64,000 nt of DNA from Nocardia nova NBRC 15556. Lineage in GTDB: Bacteria; Actinomycetota; Actinomycetes; Mycobacteriales; Mycobacteriaceae. The notes under the pieces were generated by a model that was given only the letters and a program-made list of their open reading frames with translations, ran no database searches and was not told where the DNA came from. Each line of letters opens with the position of its first letter. The first letter of the stretch is position 1. The DNA lies in the NCBI RefSeq assembly GCF_001613005.1, contig NZ_BDBN01000046.1:1-64000 (forward strand), read 5' to 3'. Below are positions 9,091 through 16,171 of this stretch, piece after piece. Both the position numbers and the translations under genes were made by a program.

Positions 9091-10095
9091 TCAGCTCTGG
9101 TGCTCGAACAGCGGTGGTGGTGCGGGGAGCATGATCTGTCCGCCGAGGGTGATGGGGGAGTCCTCGCTCTCGTCTTGCGGCGAGGGTGTGCGGCGCGGCC
9201 AGGCGTCGGCGAGTTCGTGCAGGTGCAGGCGGCGGGCGTGGGGCGAGTCGACGGGGAGCCATATGCGGTCGGCGGGGCTGGGATGGGTGGCGGCGGTGTC
9301 GAGGTAGTCGGCGGCGGCGGTGGCCACGGGCACCGTTGTGGGGTCGGGCAGTGAGGCGGCGGTGTCGCGCAAGGCTTGGCGTGCGGCGAGTTCTCTTCGG
9401 CCGGTGGGCACCCAGAGCAGGACAGGAGTGATGATGCCGGTGGATCGGGCGAGCTCTGCGTAGCCGAGGAGTTTGGCGGCGACGCGGGTGAGGCTGGTGG
9501 TGGCGAGGTCGTATTCGAGGAAGAAGTCCAGGCGGGCCTCGTGGCGGGTGTAGCGGCCGTAGCCGTCGGGGCGCGCCAGGTCTCCCCAGAGGCGGCGGCA
9601 GCGCGATTCCGACCACCACGCAGCCACGGTGGCGTCGTGGTCGGTGGCGGTGATGGCGAGGGTGGTGAACCAGTCGTTGACGCCGAGGGTGTGGGTCAAA
9701 TGCAGGCTGTGGGCGATGTCGAGGCGCCGGCGAGGGCGGTAGCCCAGCTCGCGGACCTCGGCGCCGGCTTCGGCGGCGAGGACGCCGGCGCCGTCGGGGG
9801 CCAGCACCCAATGCCACGGTGCGCTGCCGGAAGTCGTGAACGGCCGGAATCGGTCCACGACGCGTTCGCGGTGCAGTGCCGCCAGCCGGCGGCGAGCGAG
9901 GTTGCGGGTGGGGAAGGCCAATGCGGCGAGCTGGTTGGTCGTCAGCACGCGATGCTCATGCACCATCCGCAGGATCCAGCGATCGCGGTCGGTCAAACGA
10001 GCCACCAACCGCAGCGAATCGGCGACCGGTAATCCGGTCTGGACGGTGCGCGGTGCCCGCAGATCTGCTTGCCGGTCGGGGCGCGTGATCACCAT
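9091..10095 (-). CDS. Replication-relaxation family protein
   Basis: I take the ATG at 10095 (MVITRPDRQADL) because AAAGG lies upstream; an in-frame ATG at 10131 has no site. The 334-residue product has an N-terminal winged helix (LTDRDRWILRMVHEHRVLTT, NQLAALAFP, ARRRLAALHRERVVDRF) and the downstream pattern of the replication-relaxation family (HSLHLTHTLGVNDWFTTL; DGYGRY; DFFLEYD), which has a nuclease-like look. These proteins are common beside TraG-type genes in actinobacterial elements and are thought to work in replication or DNA processing for transfer. The biochemical role is not established. It lies between the coupling-protein and wall-hydrolase genes of one operon. Confidence 0.8.
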   Translation of the reverse strand: MVITRPDRQADLRAPRTVQTGLPVADSLRLVARLTDRDRWILRMVHEHRVLTTNQLAALAFPTRNLARRRLAALHRERVVDRFRPFTTSGSAPWHWVLAPDGAGVLAAEAGAEVRELGYRPRRRLDIAHSLHLTHTLGVNDWFTTLAITATDHDATVAAWWSESRCRRLWGDLARPDGYGRYTRHEARLDFFLEYDLATTSLTRVAAKLLGYAELARSTGIITPVLLWVPTGRRELAARQALRDTAASLPDPTTVPVATAAADYLDTAATHPSPADRIWLPVDSPHARRLHLHELADAWPRRTPSPQDESEDSPITLGGQIMLPAPPPLFEHQS

Positions 10096-10178
10096 GAGAG
10101 ACGGAAACCTTTCGGACACAAAGGGGGCCATCCCGGCCGTGCGGGCGATCGCCCGTGACGTGACTGGCCGGTAAGCGA

Positions 10179-12668
10179 CTAGAGGCGGGGATCGCCGAGA
10201 TCGGAGGAGGACGTGGCGTCGTCACCGGTGGTGGCCGACGATTTCGACGGGTCGTCGGTGACGTGGTGGCCGGGCCGGGTGGTGTGCCCGGCGCGTGCGG
10301 CGGCGGCGATCTGGCGGGCGCGGCCGGGCGTCGGTGGTGGCAGGGGCTCGGTGGTGAGGGTGAAAGGCCGGGCTTGCTGGCCATGGACGAGCAGGCGCGC
10401 GGCAGCGTGGAAGGCGTCGAGGTGGGTGAGGTCGTGTTCGGACAGCCACGGGCTGGTGTGACGGGCCAACTCGCGGGCGTCGTCGGGAGAGACCGCGAAG
10501 ATGATTTTGTTGCGGGCGTTGGCGGAGATGCCGTCACGCAGATCGCGCGGGAGCTGGGCGAGGTTCTGGTGGGCGAGCAGTAGCGACAGGTGCAGGCCGC
10601 GGGCTTCGGCGAGCATGTCCTCCACCGGTGTGGACAGGTTGAGGAAGTTGTGTGCTTCGTCGAGGACCAGGGCGGCGTCGGCGCGGTCGTTGGCGGGCTG
10701 ACGGGCGCGGGCGGTGGCCGCTTGCCAGGTACGGGCGACCAGCAGGGACCCGACCAGGCGGCTGGTCTCCTCGCCGAGGGAGCCTTTGGGCAGGCGGGCG
10801 AGGCAGATCCCGCCGTGGTCGAGCACGTCGGCAAACTCGACAGTGGAGGGTCCGGCGGCGATCGCGGCCCGCACGAACGGCCGCAGCAGGAAGGCACGGA
10901 GTTTGTTCAGTAGTGGCCCGATGACTTGGGCGCGGGCGGCGTCGGAGAGTTGTTCGTAGCCTTCCCAGAATCCGCGCAGGACGGGGTCGCTGGTGGTGCG
11001 GGTGACGCGGGCGCGGAAGGCGGGTTCGGTGAGCAGGCGGGGGAGGTCTTCGAGGGTGGCGGTGCCGGGTTGAGCGCAGAGGGTCAGGAGGCTGGCGCGC
11101 ATGACGTCGTCGGTGCGTGGCCCCCACCATTGGGCGAACACTCGCCGGAAAATGGTCACCAGGTTGTCCACGGCGAGATCCAGTCCCGCGTGGCCGTGTT
11201 GGCTGATATCGAGAGGGTTGATGCACGGGGGCGGGGCGGGGGAGTCGGCGTCGAACAACACCACCCGGTCGGCGAAGCGGCGCGGCAGCCGCGACAGCAC
11301 ATCGGTCACGAGATCGCCTTTGGGGTCGATGACGATCAGTCCGCGTTCGGCCTCGGCGTCGGCGAGGATCGTGCGGGCCAGCAGGGTCGATTTGCCGACC
11401 CCGGTGGGGCCGAGGATGTGCAGATGGTGGCGGGCGTCGGCGATGCGCACCGCGACCGGGCGGCGGCTGGCGGTGTCGGCGAGGCCCAGCGGTTTGGTGT
11501 GCTCGCCGCTGGTCGGGATCTCCGGCGCCGGCGCCAGCGCGCGAGCGCCGGCGCGTTGCAGACCGGGCAAGCCCTCCTCGGTGGGCAAGTGCGCGAAGGT
11601 GGCCAGCTCGGGCACCGACAGCACATCACCACGCCCGAGCCGCCGCTCACCCAATGCGAGGGCGAGGCGCCAGCAGCGCCGCCGCTGGTAGTAGTTGTGA
11701 TCGGCACATGCCCCGAACACCGTCGCCAGCGCGTCGGCGCGGCCCCGCGCCACCCGCCGCGCCTCGGCCACACCCGCCTGTTCGTCGACGGGGACCGATG
11801 CCGCGTAGCGGATGAGGGTTTCCCAGTGCGGGCCACGCGCTTTCGTCGCGGCGGCTCGCGCCGCAGAGGCGAATTCCATCGCGGTCTGCTGGTCCGACGG
11901 TGGCTTGCTTTCGCGCGAGGAGCGAGAGTTGCCGGGGGTGAGGACGTCGAGCAACTCCCGCGCCAGCCCAATCGCCAGGCCACCGCGTGTGCGGTCGGAG
12001 CGTGTAGCGCGGGCGACGCGGCGGCCGGTGACCGGGCGAGCAAGGACCTGCACGCATGCGCCCTGACCAGGACCGAGATCATCGGCGGCGGTGATCAGAT
12101 CGCGGACGAGGTCGCCGGCGTGGTCGGTGCGGATCGGAAGTGCTTCGCGACGCCCCAGCCGCAACTGCCCACCGGCCAGCACCCTTCGCGTCCCGGCAGG
12201 GCGAGGCAGGGGCGGCTCGGTGCAATCCTGGGTGTCGGTGTGCGCGCCGGGCCACGCCGAGGCGATCGCCCGCTCCACCAGACCCGGAGGGACACTGCCG
12301 GAGACCCAGAACCGGATCGCGGCCCCGTCTTCGGGTGTGATCGTGTATTCCAATCCCAGATGCGGCTGCCCGAACAGGGTGCGCCGCCAGGCGGGCCGTA
12401 GTTGCCCGGTCAGGTGCAACCAGACCGCGGTCGCGGCCTTCGAGTCGACCTGCGGCGGAGTCATCACCGTGATCAGGCGAGCCCCCACACCCAGCCGGCG
12501 CCGCCGTACACCTGCGAGCAGCCGCACCACCATGAGCACCCCTACCACTGCGGTGATCGCCGGGATAGCCAGGGGGGACACGAGTGCGTGGGCAAGATCG
12601 TGCAGCGCCTCGCCGGGGGCGAGAAGCAATCGGGTCAGCCACCCGTGTGTGGTGACCGGTGTGCTCAT
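10179..12668 (-). CDS. TraG/VirD4-type conjugative coupling ATPase
   Basis: An 829-residue protein. The start at 12668 (MSTPVTTHGW) overlaps the stop of the upstream methyltransferase gene in an ATGA. One or two membrane segments near residues 30-65 precede a long cytoplasmic part with Walker A GPTGVGKST (420-428), the motif IVIDPKGDLV just after it, and Walker B ALVLDEAHNF (Asp670, Glu671), followed by LLLAHQNLAQLP. This is the layout of TraG/TrwB/VirD4 DNA pumps that link the relaxosome to the type IV secretion channel. A few Gly/Ala/Thr-rich C-terminal residues are likely disordered. Together with the VirB4 gene it defines a type IV-like conjugation system rather than a TraB/FtsK single-protein one. 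Confidence 0.9.
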   Translation of the reverse strand: MSTPVTTHGWLTRLLLAPGEALHDLAHALVSPLAIPAITAVVGVLMVVRLLAGVRRRRLGVGARLITVMTPPQVDSKAATAVWLHLTGQLRPAWRRTLFGQPHLGLEYTITPEDGAAIRFWVSGSVPPGLVERAIASAWPGAHTDTQDCTEPPLPRPAGTRRVLAGGQLRLGRREALPIRTDHAGDLVRDLITAADDLGPGQGACVQVLARPVTGRRVARATRSDRTRGGLAIGLARELLDVLTPGNSRSSRESKPPSDQQTAMEFASAARAAATKARGPHWETLIRYAASVPVDEQAGVAEARRVARGRADALATVFGACADHNYYQRRRCWRLALALGERRLGRGDVLSVPELATFAHLPTEEGLPGLQRAGARALAPAPEIPTSGEHTKPLGLADTASRRPVAVRIADARHHLHILGPTGVGKSTLLARTILADAEAERGLIVIDPKGDLVTDVLSRLPRRFADRVVLFDADSPAPPPCINPLDISQHGHAGLDLAVDNLVTIFRRVFAQWWGPRTDDVMRASLLTLCAQPGTATLEDLPRLLTEPAFRARVTRTTSDPVLRGFWEGYEQLSDAARAQVIGPLLNKLRAFLLRPFVRAAIAAGPSTVEFADVLDHGGICLARLPKGSLGEETSRLVGSLLVARTWQAATARARQPANDRADAALVLDEAHNFLNLSTPVEDMLAEARGLHLSLLLAHQNLAQLPRDLRDGISANARNKIIFAVSPDDARELARHTSPWLSEHDLTHLDAFHAAARLLVHGQQARPFTLTTEPLPPPTPGRARQIAAAARAGHTTRPGHHVTDDPSKSSATTGDDATSSSDLGDPRL

Positions 12669-13657
12669 GCGGCGTCCCGGTACTGCTCGAAGGTTTCCTG
12701 GCCGATCACCGGCAGCGGTGATGTAGGCTCGGGGTCGCGGCGGAAACCATTGCAGGACAGCCTGTTTCGTGCGTCGTCGCGTTTTTGTAGGACGATGACG
12801 TCTTCGTGGGCTATCAGATGCATCGGCAGCCCCGCGCGGCGTTGTTTGACGATGAAGTCGCGCTGGAAGAACGAGCTGCGGGCGACAAGCTCTCCGTCGG
12901 ACAGGCGCCCCAGCAGCGCGACGCACCGCTCAACGGGGGTGAGCCCGGCCAGGGTGCCGCAGGTGATCAGATGAGCGGGCAGGTTGACCAGCTCGGCGTG
13001 CTGGCGCCACGGCCGTGCGGTGATCACCACATGCCCACCGGGAGCCAGGAACTCCGCGGCCCCGGTGAGGATGCGAGTGAATCCGGACAGCAGCCGGCCC
13101 AGGCCGACGTTGGCGAGGTTGCCGCGGTCGAGGACCGACCCGTAGCGGTGGTCGGTCTTGTGGACGCCTTCCCCGGCGCGCACGCGGACGTGGCCGTGGG
13201 TGGAGTCGCCGTAGGGCGGGGAGGTGATCACCAGATCCACCCGGCCCCGCAACCGTTCGGGCAGCAAGGTGGGCAGTTTGCGGGCATCGCCTTGGTGGAC
13301 GGCGGCGTCGAGCTCGATTCCGGCGTCGCGGGCCAGGGCCAGGTTGGTGCGGGCCAGCTCGGCCCACCGCGCCTCGTACTCGACCCCTACCGCGCGGCGG
13401 CCCAGGTGCAGGGATTCGACGAGGGTGGTGCCGATCCCGCACATCGGATCCAGCACCAAATCTCCGGGGCGGGTGTATGCCTGCACGGCATGGGCCACGA
13501 TGGCGGGCAGCATCTTGGCCGGGTGTTTCACGCTGTCGGGGTGATACCGGCCGCGCACACGCTGGGAGGCGGGCGCGACCTGGCCGGTCGCCCACACCGA
13601 CACATAAGATCCGTGTCCGGTGGTGGCAGCGGGTCGGATGGTCGGGTCGAGAGTCAT
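12665..13657 (-). CDS. Site-specific DNA methyltransferase (amino-methylase)
   Basis: A 330-residue DNA methylase. The catalytic motif TSPPYG (in LVITSPPYGDS) is of the N4-cytosine/N6-adenine type, and the SAM-binding motif LVLDPMCGIGTT lies before it, followed by GVEYEARWAELARTN. AAAGGA just upstream supports the ATG at 13657. No restriction endonuclease is adjacent, so it looks like a solitary methylase. The four-base overlap with the coupling-protein gene implies coupled translation. A possible role is protecting the element from host restriction on entry or marking its DNA; this is inference. Confidence 0.85.
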   Translation of the reverse strand: MTLDPTIRPAATTGHGSYVSVWATGQVAPASQRVRGRYHPDSVKHPAKMLPAIVAHAVQAYTRPGDLVLDPMCGIGTTLVESLHLGRRAVGVEYEARWAELARTNLALARDAGIELDAAVHQGDARKLPTLLPERLRGRVDLVITSPPYGDSTHGHVRVRAGEGVHKTDHRYGSVLDRGNLANVGLGRLLSGFTRILTGAAEFLAPGGHVVITARPWRQHAELVNLPAHLITCGTLAGLTPVERCVALLGRLSDGELVARSSFFQRDFIVKQRRAGLPMHLIAHEDVIVLQKRDDARNRLSCNGFRRDPEPTSPLPVIGQETFEQYRDAA

Positions 13658-13738
13658 TTGTGTGTCCTTTGCGAGAGAGGCCGAGGCGAGGGAACGAGCG
13701 GCGAGTCGGGGTGTCTGAAGGGCAGAGCCGGGCAGTGA

Positions 13739-14407
13739 TCAGCGCTGTAAGGCGGGGGCGGACTCGGGCCGCAGGAACACGAGAAGATCGATGTGCGCGA
13801 CCGTGTGCCGGACGGAAACGACTGGCGCGTCGGGGCCGGTGACGGTGTCGCCGTGCAGGGGCGCGGCGATGATGTGCTGGAGGTAGAGCAGATCGGCGGC
13901 TTGGGCGGCGGCGACGGTCGCGCCGGCCGGATCCGAGAGGACACCGTCGTCGCTGTGACGGCAGCGGCTGAGCACGACCAGTAGTCCGCCCTCGCTCAAT
14001 CGGGCATCGGCCAACTCCACGACACGGTCAACAGCAGCCACCGGATCCGAATTCAGGACGAGCAAACTCGCCAACACAAGCTCGTTGGCCCGGACTGAGC
14101 CGGAAACCCCGGACTCGATCCGCGCGGTCCGGTCGAGCCTGTCGACCGCGGTGAGCGCGGCGGCAGTGTCGGGCGCCATTACGGTCAGCGGTCCGCGCGT
14201 CGCAGGCGCGGGCCACGGCACCAGCAGCACTCGGTCGCCAGGGGCGCAGAACTCGGTTACAGCGCGTGACACGATCGGAGCGGGCCACCGATCATCGGGA
14301 TCGATCGGATCGGTGCCCGCCGCCCACAGGGTCGAGGGCACCGCCCGAGTCGCTGTGGCGCGTGGGAACCCGGTGCGAGGAAATGGCTGCGAAGATTGCG
14401 CGGTCAT
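13739..14407 (-). CDS. Methylase-like protein lacking clear catalytic motif
   Basis: A 222-residue protein; AGGAG nine bases before the ATG fixes the start. Its C-terminal half follows the shape of a Rossmann-type methyltransferase (VVELADARLSEGGLLVVLSR, then HTVAHIDLLVFLRP), resembling the later strands of amino-methylases such as the downstream gene product. I see no PPY motif, and the glycine loop is poor (CAPGDRVLLVPWP occupies its expected place). It may be a degenerate partner or specificity subunit of the downstream methylase, or have a separate role. It is the first gene of the leftward operon, 81 bases before the methyltransferase. Confidence 0.55.
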   Translation of the reverse strand: MTAQSSQPFPRTGFPRATATRAVPSTLWAAGTDPIDPDDRWPAPIVSRAVTEFCAPGDRVLLVPWPAPATRGPLTVMAPDTAAALTAVDRLDRTARIESGVSGSVRANELVLASLLVLNSDPVAAVDRVVELADARLSEGGLLVVLSRCRHSDDGVLSDPAGATVAAAQAADLLYLQHIIAAPLHGDTVTGPDAPVVSVRHTVAHIDLLVFLRPESAPALQR

Positions 14408-14623
14408 ACGGAGCGCTCCTACTCGGCGAAGAAATTCTGTGTCTACTTAATAAATTCCACGCAGACCCCAGTTTTTGGACAACGTCCAGCCGGAAAAGTG
14501 CCGGCAAGCACTAATTGAGCCTGATTTGCGAGCGCTGTAGTAGGCACGCCGAATTCATTCGCCGACCGCTGTCGAGTAATTTCTGAACAATTTTTCTACC
14601 GGTCGATCGAGGGGCGGCTCGGC

Positions 14624-14656
14624 GCCCTCCGAAACATCTCCAGAACACCTCCGCGC
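14624..14656 (-). repeat. Three 11-bp repeats, inverse orientation
   Basis: Three contiguous 11-base units (GCCCTCCGAAA, CATCTCCAGAA, CACCTCCGCGC) share a CTCC core at the same register. They are imperfect reverse complements of the six units found about 95 bases to the right, making a split inverted arrangement around the central gap. Confidence 0.6.
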
Positions 14657-14750
14657 AATCACAATGCCTGGTAGATACGTCTGTTGCTCGGTGGTGTCGC
14701 GCAGACACAACCCGGTTCGCGGCGCAGCGTGTGTGGCCGCGCGGGGATGT

Positions 14751-14816
14751 TCCGGAGGGTGTTTGGAGGCTGTGCGGAGGTTGTTTCGAGGTGGGTTGGA
14801 GGTGGTTTGGAGAGTC
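14751..14816 (+). repeat. Six tandem 11-bp iteron-like repeats
   Basis: Six head-to-tail 11-base units with consensus TTTGGAGGTGG: TCCGGAGGGTG, TTTGGAGGCTG, TGCGGAGGTTG, TTTCGAGGTGG, GTTGGAGGTGG, TTTGGAGAGTC. The GAGG core recurs every 11 bases, close to one helical turn, so bound proteins would line up on one face of the DNA. The array ends 60 bases before the GTG of the regulator gene. It may be an operator array or an iteron-type origin or centromere-like site. Confidence 0.75.
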
Positions 14817-14876
14817 GGTTCTGCTGTCCTTTCCGGGACGACAGTGTTCGTTGTTCATCGAGCAAGGGAGTTCCTG

Positions 14877-15770
14877 GTGACGAATTCGGAACACATCAAT
14901 TTCCGGTGCCGGAAAGTAGCCGCTGAAAGGACGCCGCTCGAGGTGGTGTCCTCGGCGTTTGACCGCATCGCCGGAGAGCCGGTGGCCGCGGGCCCGCCCC
15001 CGCCACGCGGAGTCGCGGTCCGCACGTGGGGCGACGTAGGTGAGCAATTACGGGCCCCCGCGATGCCGGTCGACGCTGTCTGGAGCTGGCTGATCCAACG
15101 CGCCCGCCTGGAGTGGGGACAACCGGGGGGCCGGGCGGGCCTGGCGTGCGCCGGACTGGCGGTGCCGATGCTGGCCGGAATCACCGGCCGGTTCGCCGCA
15201 CCCGGCAGCATCGACCGCGACGACGCAGAAGCCGAGATCATTGCCGGGTTCCTACGGCAGGTACGTGAGATCGATCTGCAGCCGCCGCGACTGTGGTCCC
15301 GGCTGTGGTCGGGGACCGTGCATGTCGGACGATCCTGGGCGCGACAGCAGGCGCTGGCACCACAGGCCATCGACCTCGACATCGATACAGCCGACGCGCG
15401 CCCGCCCATCACCCAGACCCCCCACGGCCACCCGGAACTGGTGCTGGCCGACGCGGTCGCCGAGGGAGTGATCACGGCCGAAGCGGCGGAATTGATCGCC
15501 GCAACTCGATGGGAGCGGCGCTCGATGACCTCGGTGGCCGAGCAGCTGCGCGGATCCCAGTCGCACTGGAAGGTCCGCAAACAACGCCAGCGCGCCGAAA
15601 CCAAACTCGGCCCCTGGCTGGCCACGCGGATCGAGTCCCCGGATCCGGCACCGGACAGCACGGGTCATCAGACCGGTTCCTCCGCTCAGGTTCGATCCAC
15701 CAGCAGCGGGCGCGGCCGGACCCGCACCGCACTGCAAGGCGGGCAGCAGGAGGTGCGGCGATGCGCATGA
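14877..15770 (+). CDS. Sigma-factor-like / HTH regulator heading the T4SS operon
   Basis: The GTG at 14877 is chosen because AAGGGAG precedes it; the frame stays open upstream through the repeat array, which is not coding-like. The 297-residue product has an acidic helical middle part (about residues 105-170: DRDDAEAEIIAGFLRQVREI) and a C-terminal helix-turn-helix like sigma region 4 (about 215-250: EAAELIAATRWERRSMTSVA, EQLRGS), with a disordered tail. It could be a divergent ECF-like sigma factor or a transcription activator of the transfer genes. The stop overlaps the next start by 10 bases, so it is co-translated with the pilin-like gene. Recognition is by pattern only. Confidence 0.55.
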   Translation: MTNSEHINFRCRKVAAERTPLEVVSSAFDRIAGEPVAAGPPPPRGVAVRTWGDVGEQLRAPAMPVDAVWSWLIQRARLEWGQPGGRAGLACAGLAVPMLAGITGRFAAPGSIDRDDAEAEIIAGFLRQVREIDLQPPRLWSRLWSGTVHVGRSWARQQALAPQAIDLDIDTADARPPITQTPHGHPELVLADAVAEGVITAEAAELIAATRWERRSMTSVAEQLRGSQSHWKVRKQRQRAETKLGPWLATRIESPDPAPDSTGHQTGSSAQVRSTSSGRGRTRTALQGGQQEVRRCA

Positions 15771-16168
15771 ACCGCTTCCCCACACCGTTTTCCACCGTCG
15801 AGACCGTCTGGCGTCATGGCCGAACTCGGCGGTGGCACCGCACGGCGGCGTGTGTGGTGCTCGTCGCGCTGACGTTGCTGACGGTCGCGGCGGCAGGCCC
15901 GGCCTCGGCGCAGCCGGTCTCCCTGCTGGCGATCGCGTCCTCGCTGGATCAGGTGATCGACAACGCCCGCAACTGGCTGGTCGGTATCTCCAGCGCGGTG
16001 GCGACGGTCTGCCTGACCATCGCCGGCGTCCGGTACGTGATCGCCTCCGGGGACCCGGCCGAGGTCGAGAAATCCAAGTCCGCCCTGCGCGCGGCCTGCC
16101 TCGGCTACGCGCTGGCCATGCTGGCCCCGGTCATCGTCGCGGTCCTCAAATCCATCGTGGGAGCCTGA
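15761..16168 (+). CDS. VirB2/TrbC-like small membrane protein (conjugation)
   Basis: A 135-residue protein with AGGAGG eight bases before the ATG. It has a basic N-terminus and a hydrophobic signal or membrane segment ending in ASAQP (about residues 28-50). Two further hydrophobic helices follow (about 66-88, NARNWLVGISSAVATVCLTI; and 105-133, ALAMLAPVIVAVLKSIVG), separated by a short charged loop (SGDPAEVEKSK). This size and topology fit VirB2/TrbC-type pilin or core-membrane subunits of type IV secretion. It lies directly before the VirB6-like gene, three bases apart. Confidence 0.75.
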   Translation: MRMNRFPTPFSTVETVWRHGRTRRWHRTAACVVLVALTLLTVAAAGPASAQPVSLLAIASSLDQVIDNARNWLVGISSAVATVCLTIAGVRYVIASGDPAEVEKSKSALRAACLGYALAMLAPVIVAVLKSIVGA

Positions 16169-16171
16169 CCA

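Larger units (their letters stand above)
14408..14876. promoter_or_regulatory. Divergent control region between the two transfer operons; candidate origin
   Basis: A 469-base gap between the leftward operon (methylases, TraG, wall hydrolases) and the rightward one (regulator, VirB2/B6/B4, integrase). It contains AT-rich stretches around 14430-14460 and 14565-14600, two arrays of 11-bp repeats in opposite orientation (listed separately), and a small inverted repeat (GTGTC-GCGCA-GACAC, 14695-14709). Both operons must be transcribed from here. Repeats plus AT-rich DNA are also what an origin of replication or transfer looks like, but no experimentally known origin sequence is recognised. Confidence 0.55.

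Noticed and set aside
14751..14816. Reading the GGAGG-rich array as a series of ribosome-binding sites or as coding sequence of the regulator gene
   Set aside because: No start codons follow at the right spacing, and an 11-base period does not preserve the codon frame.
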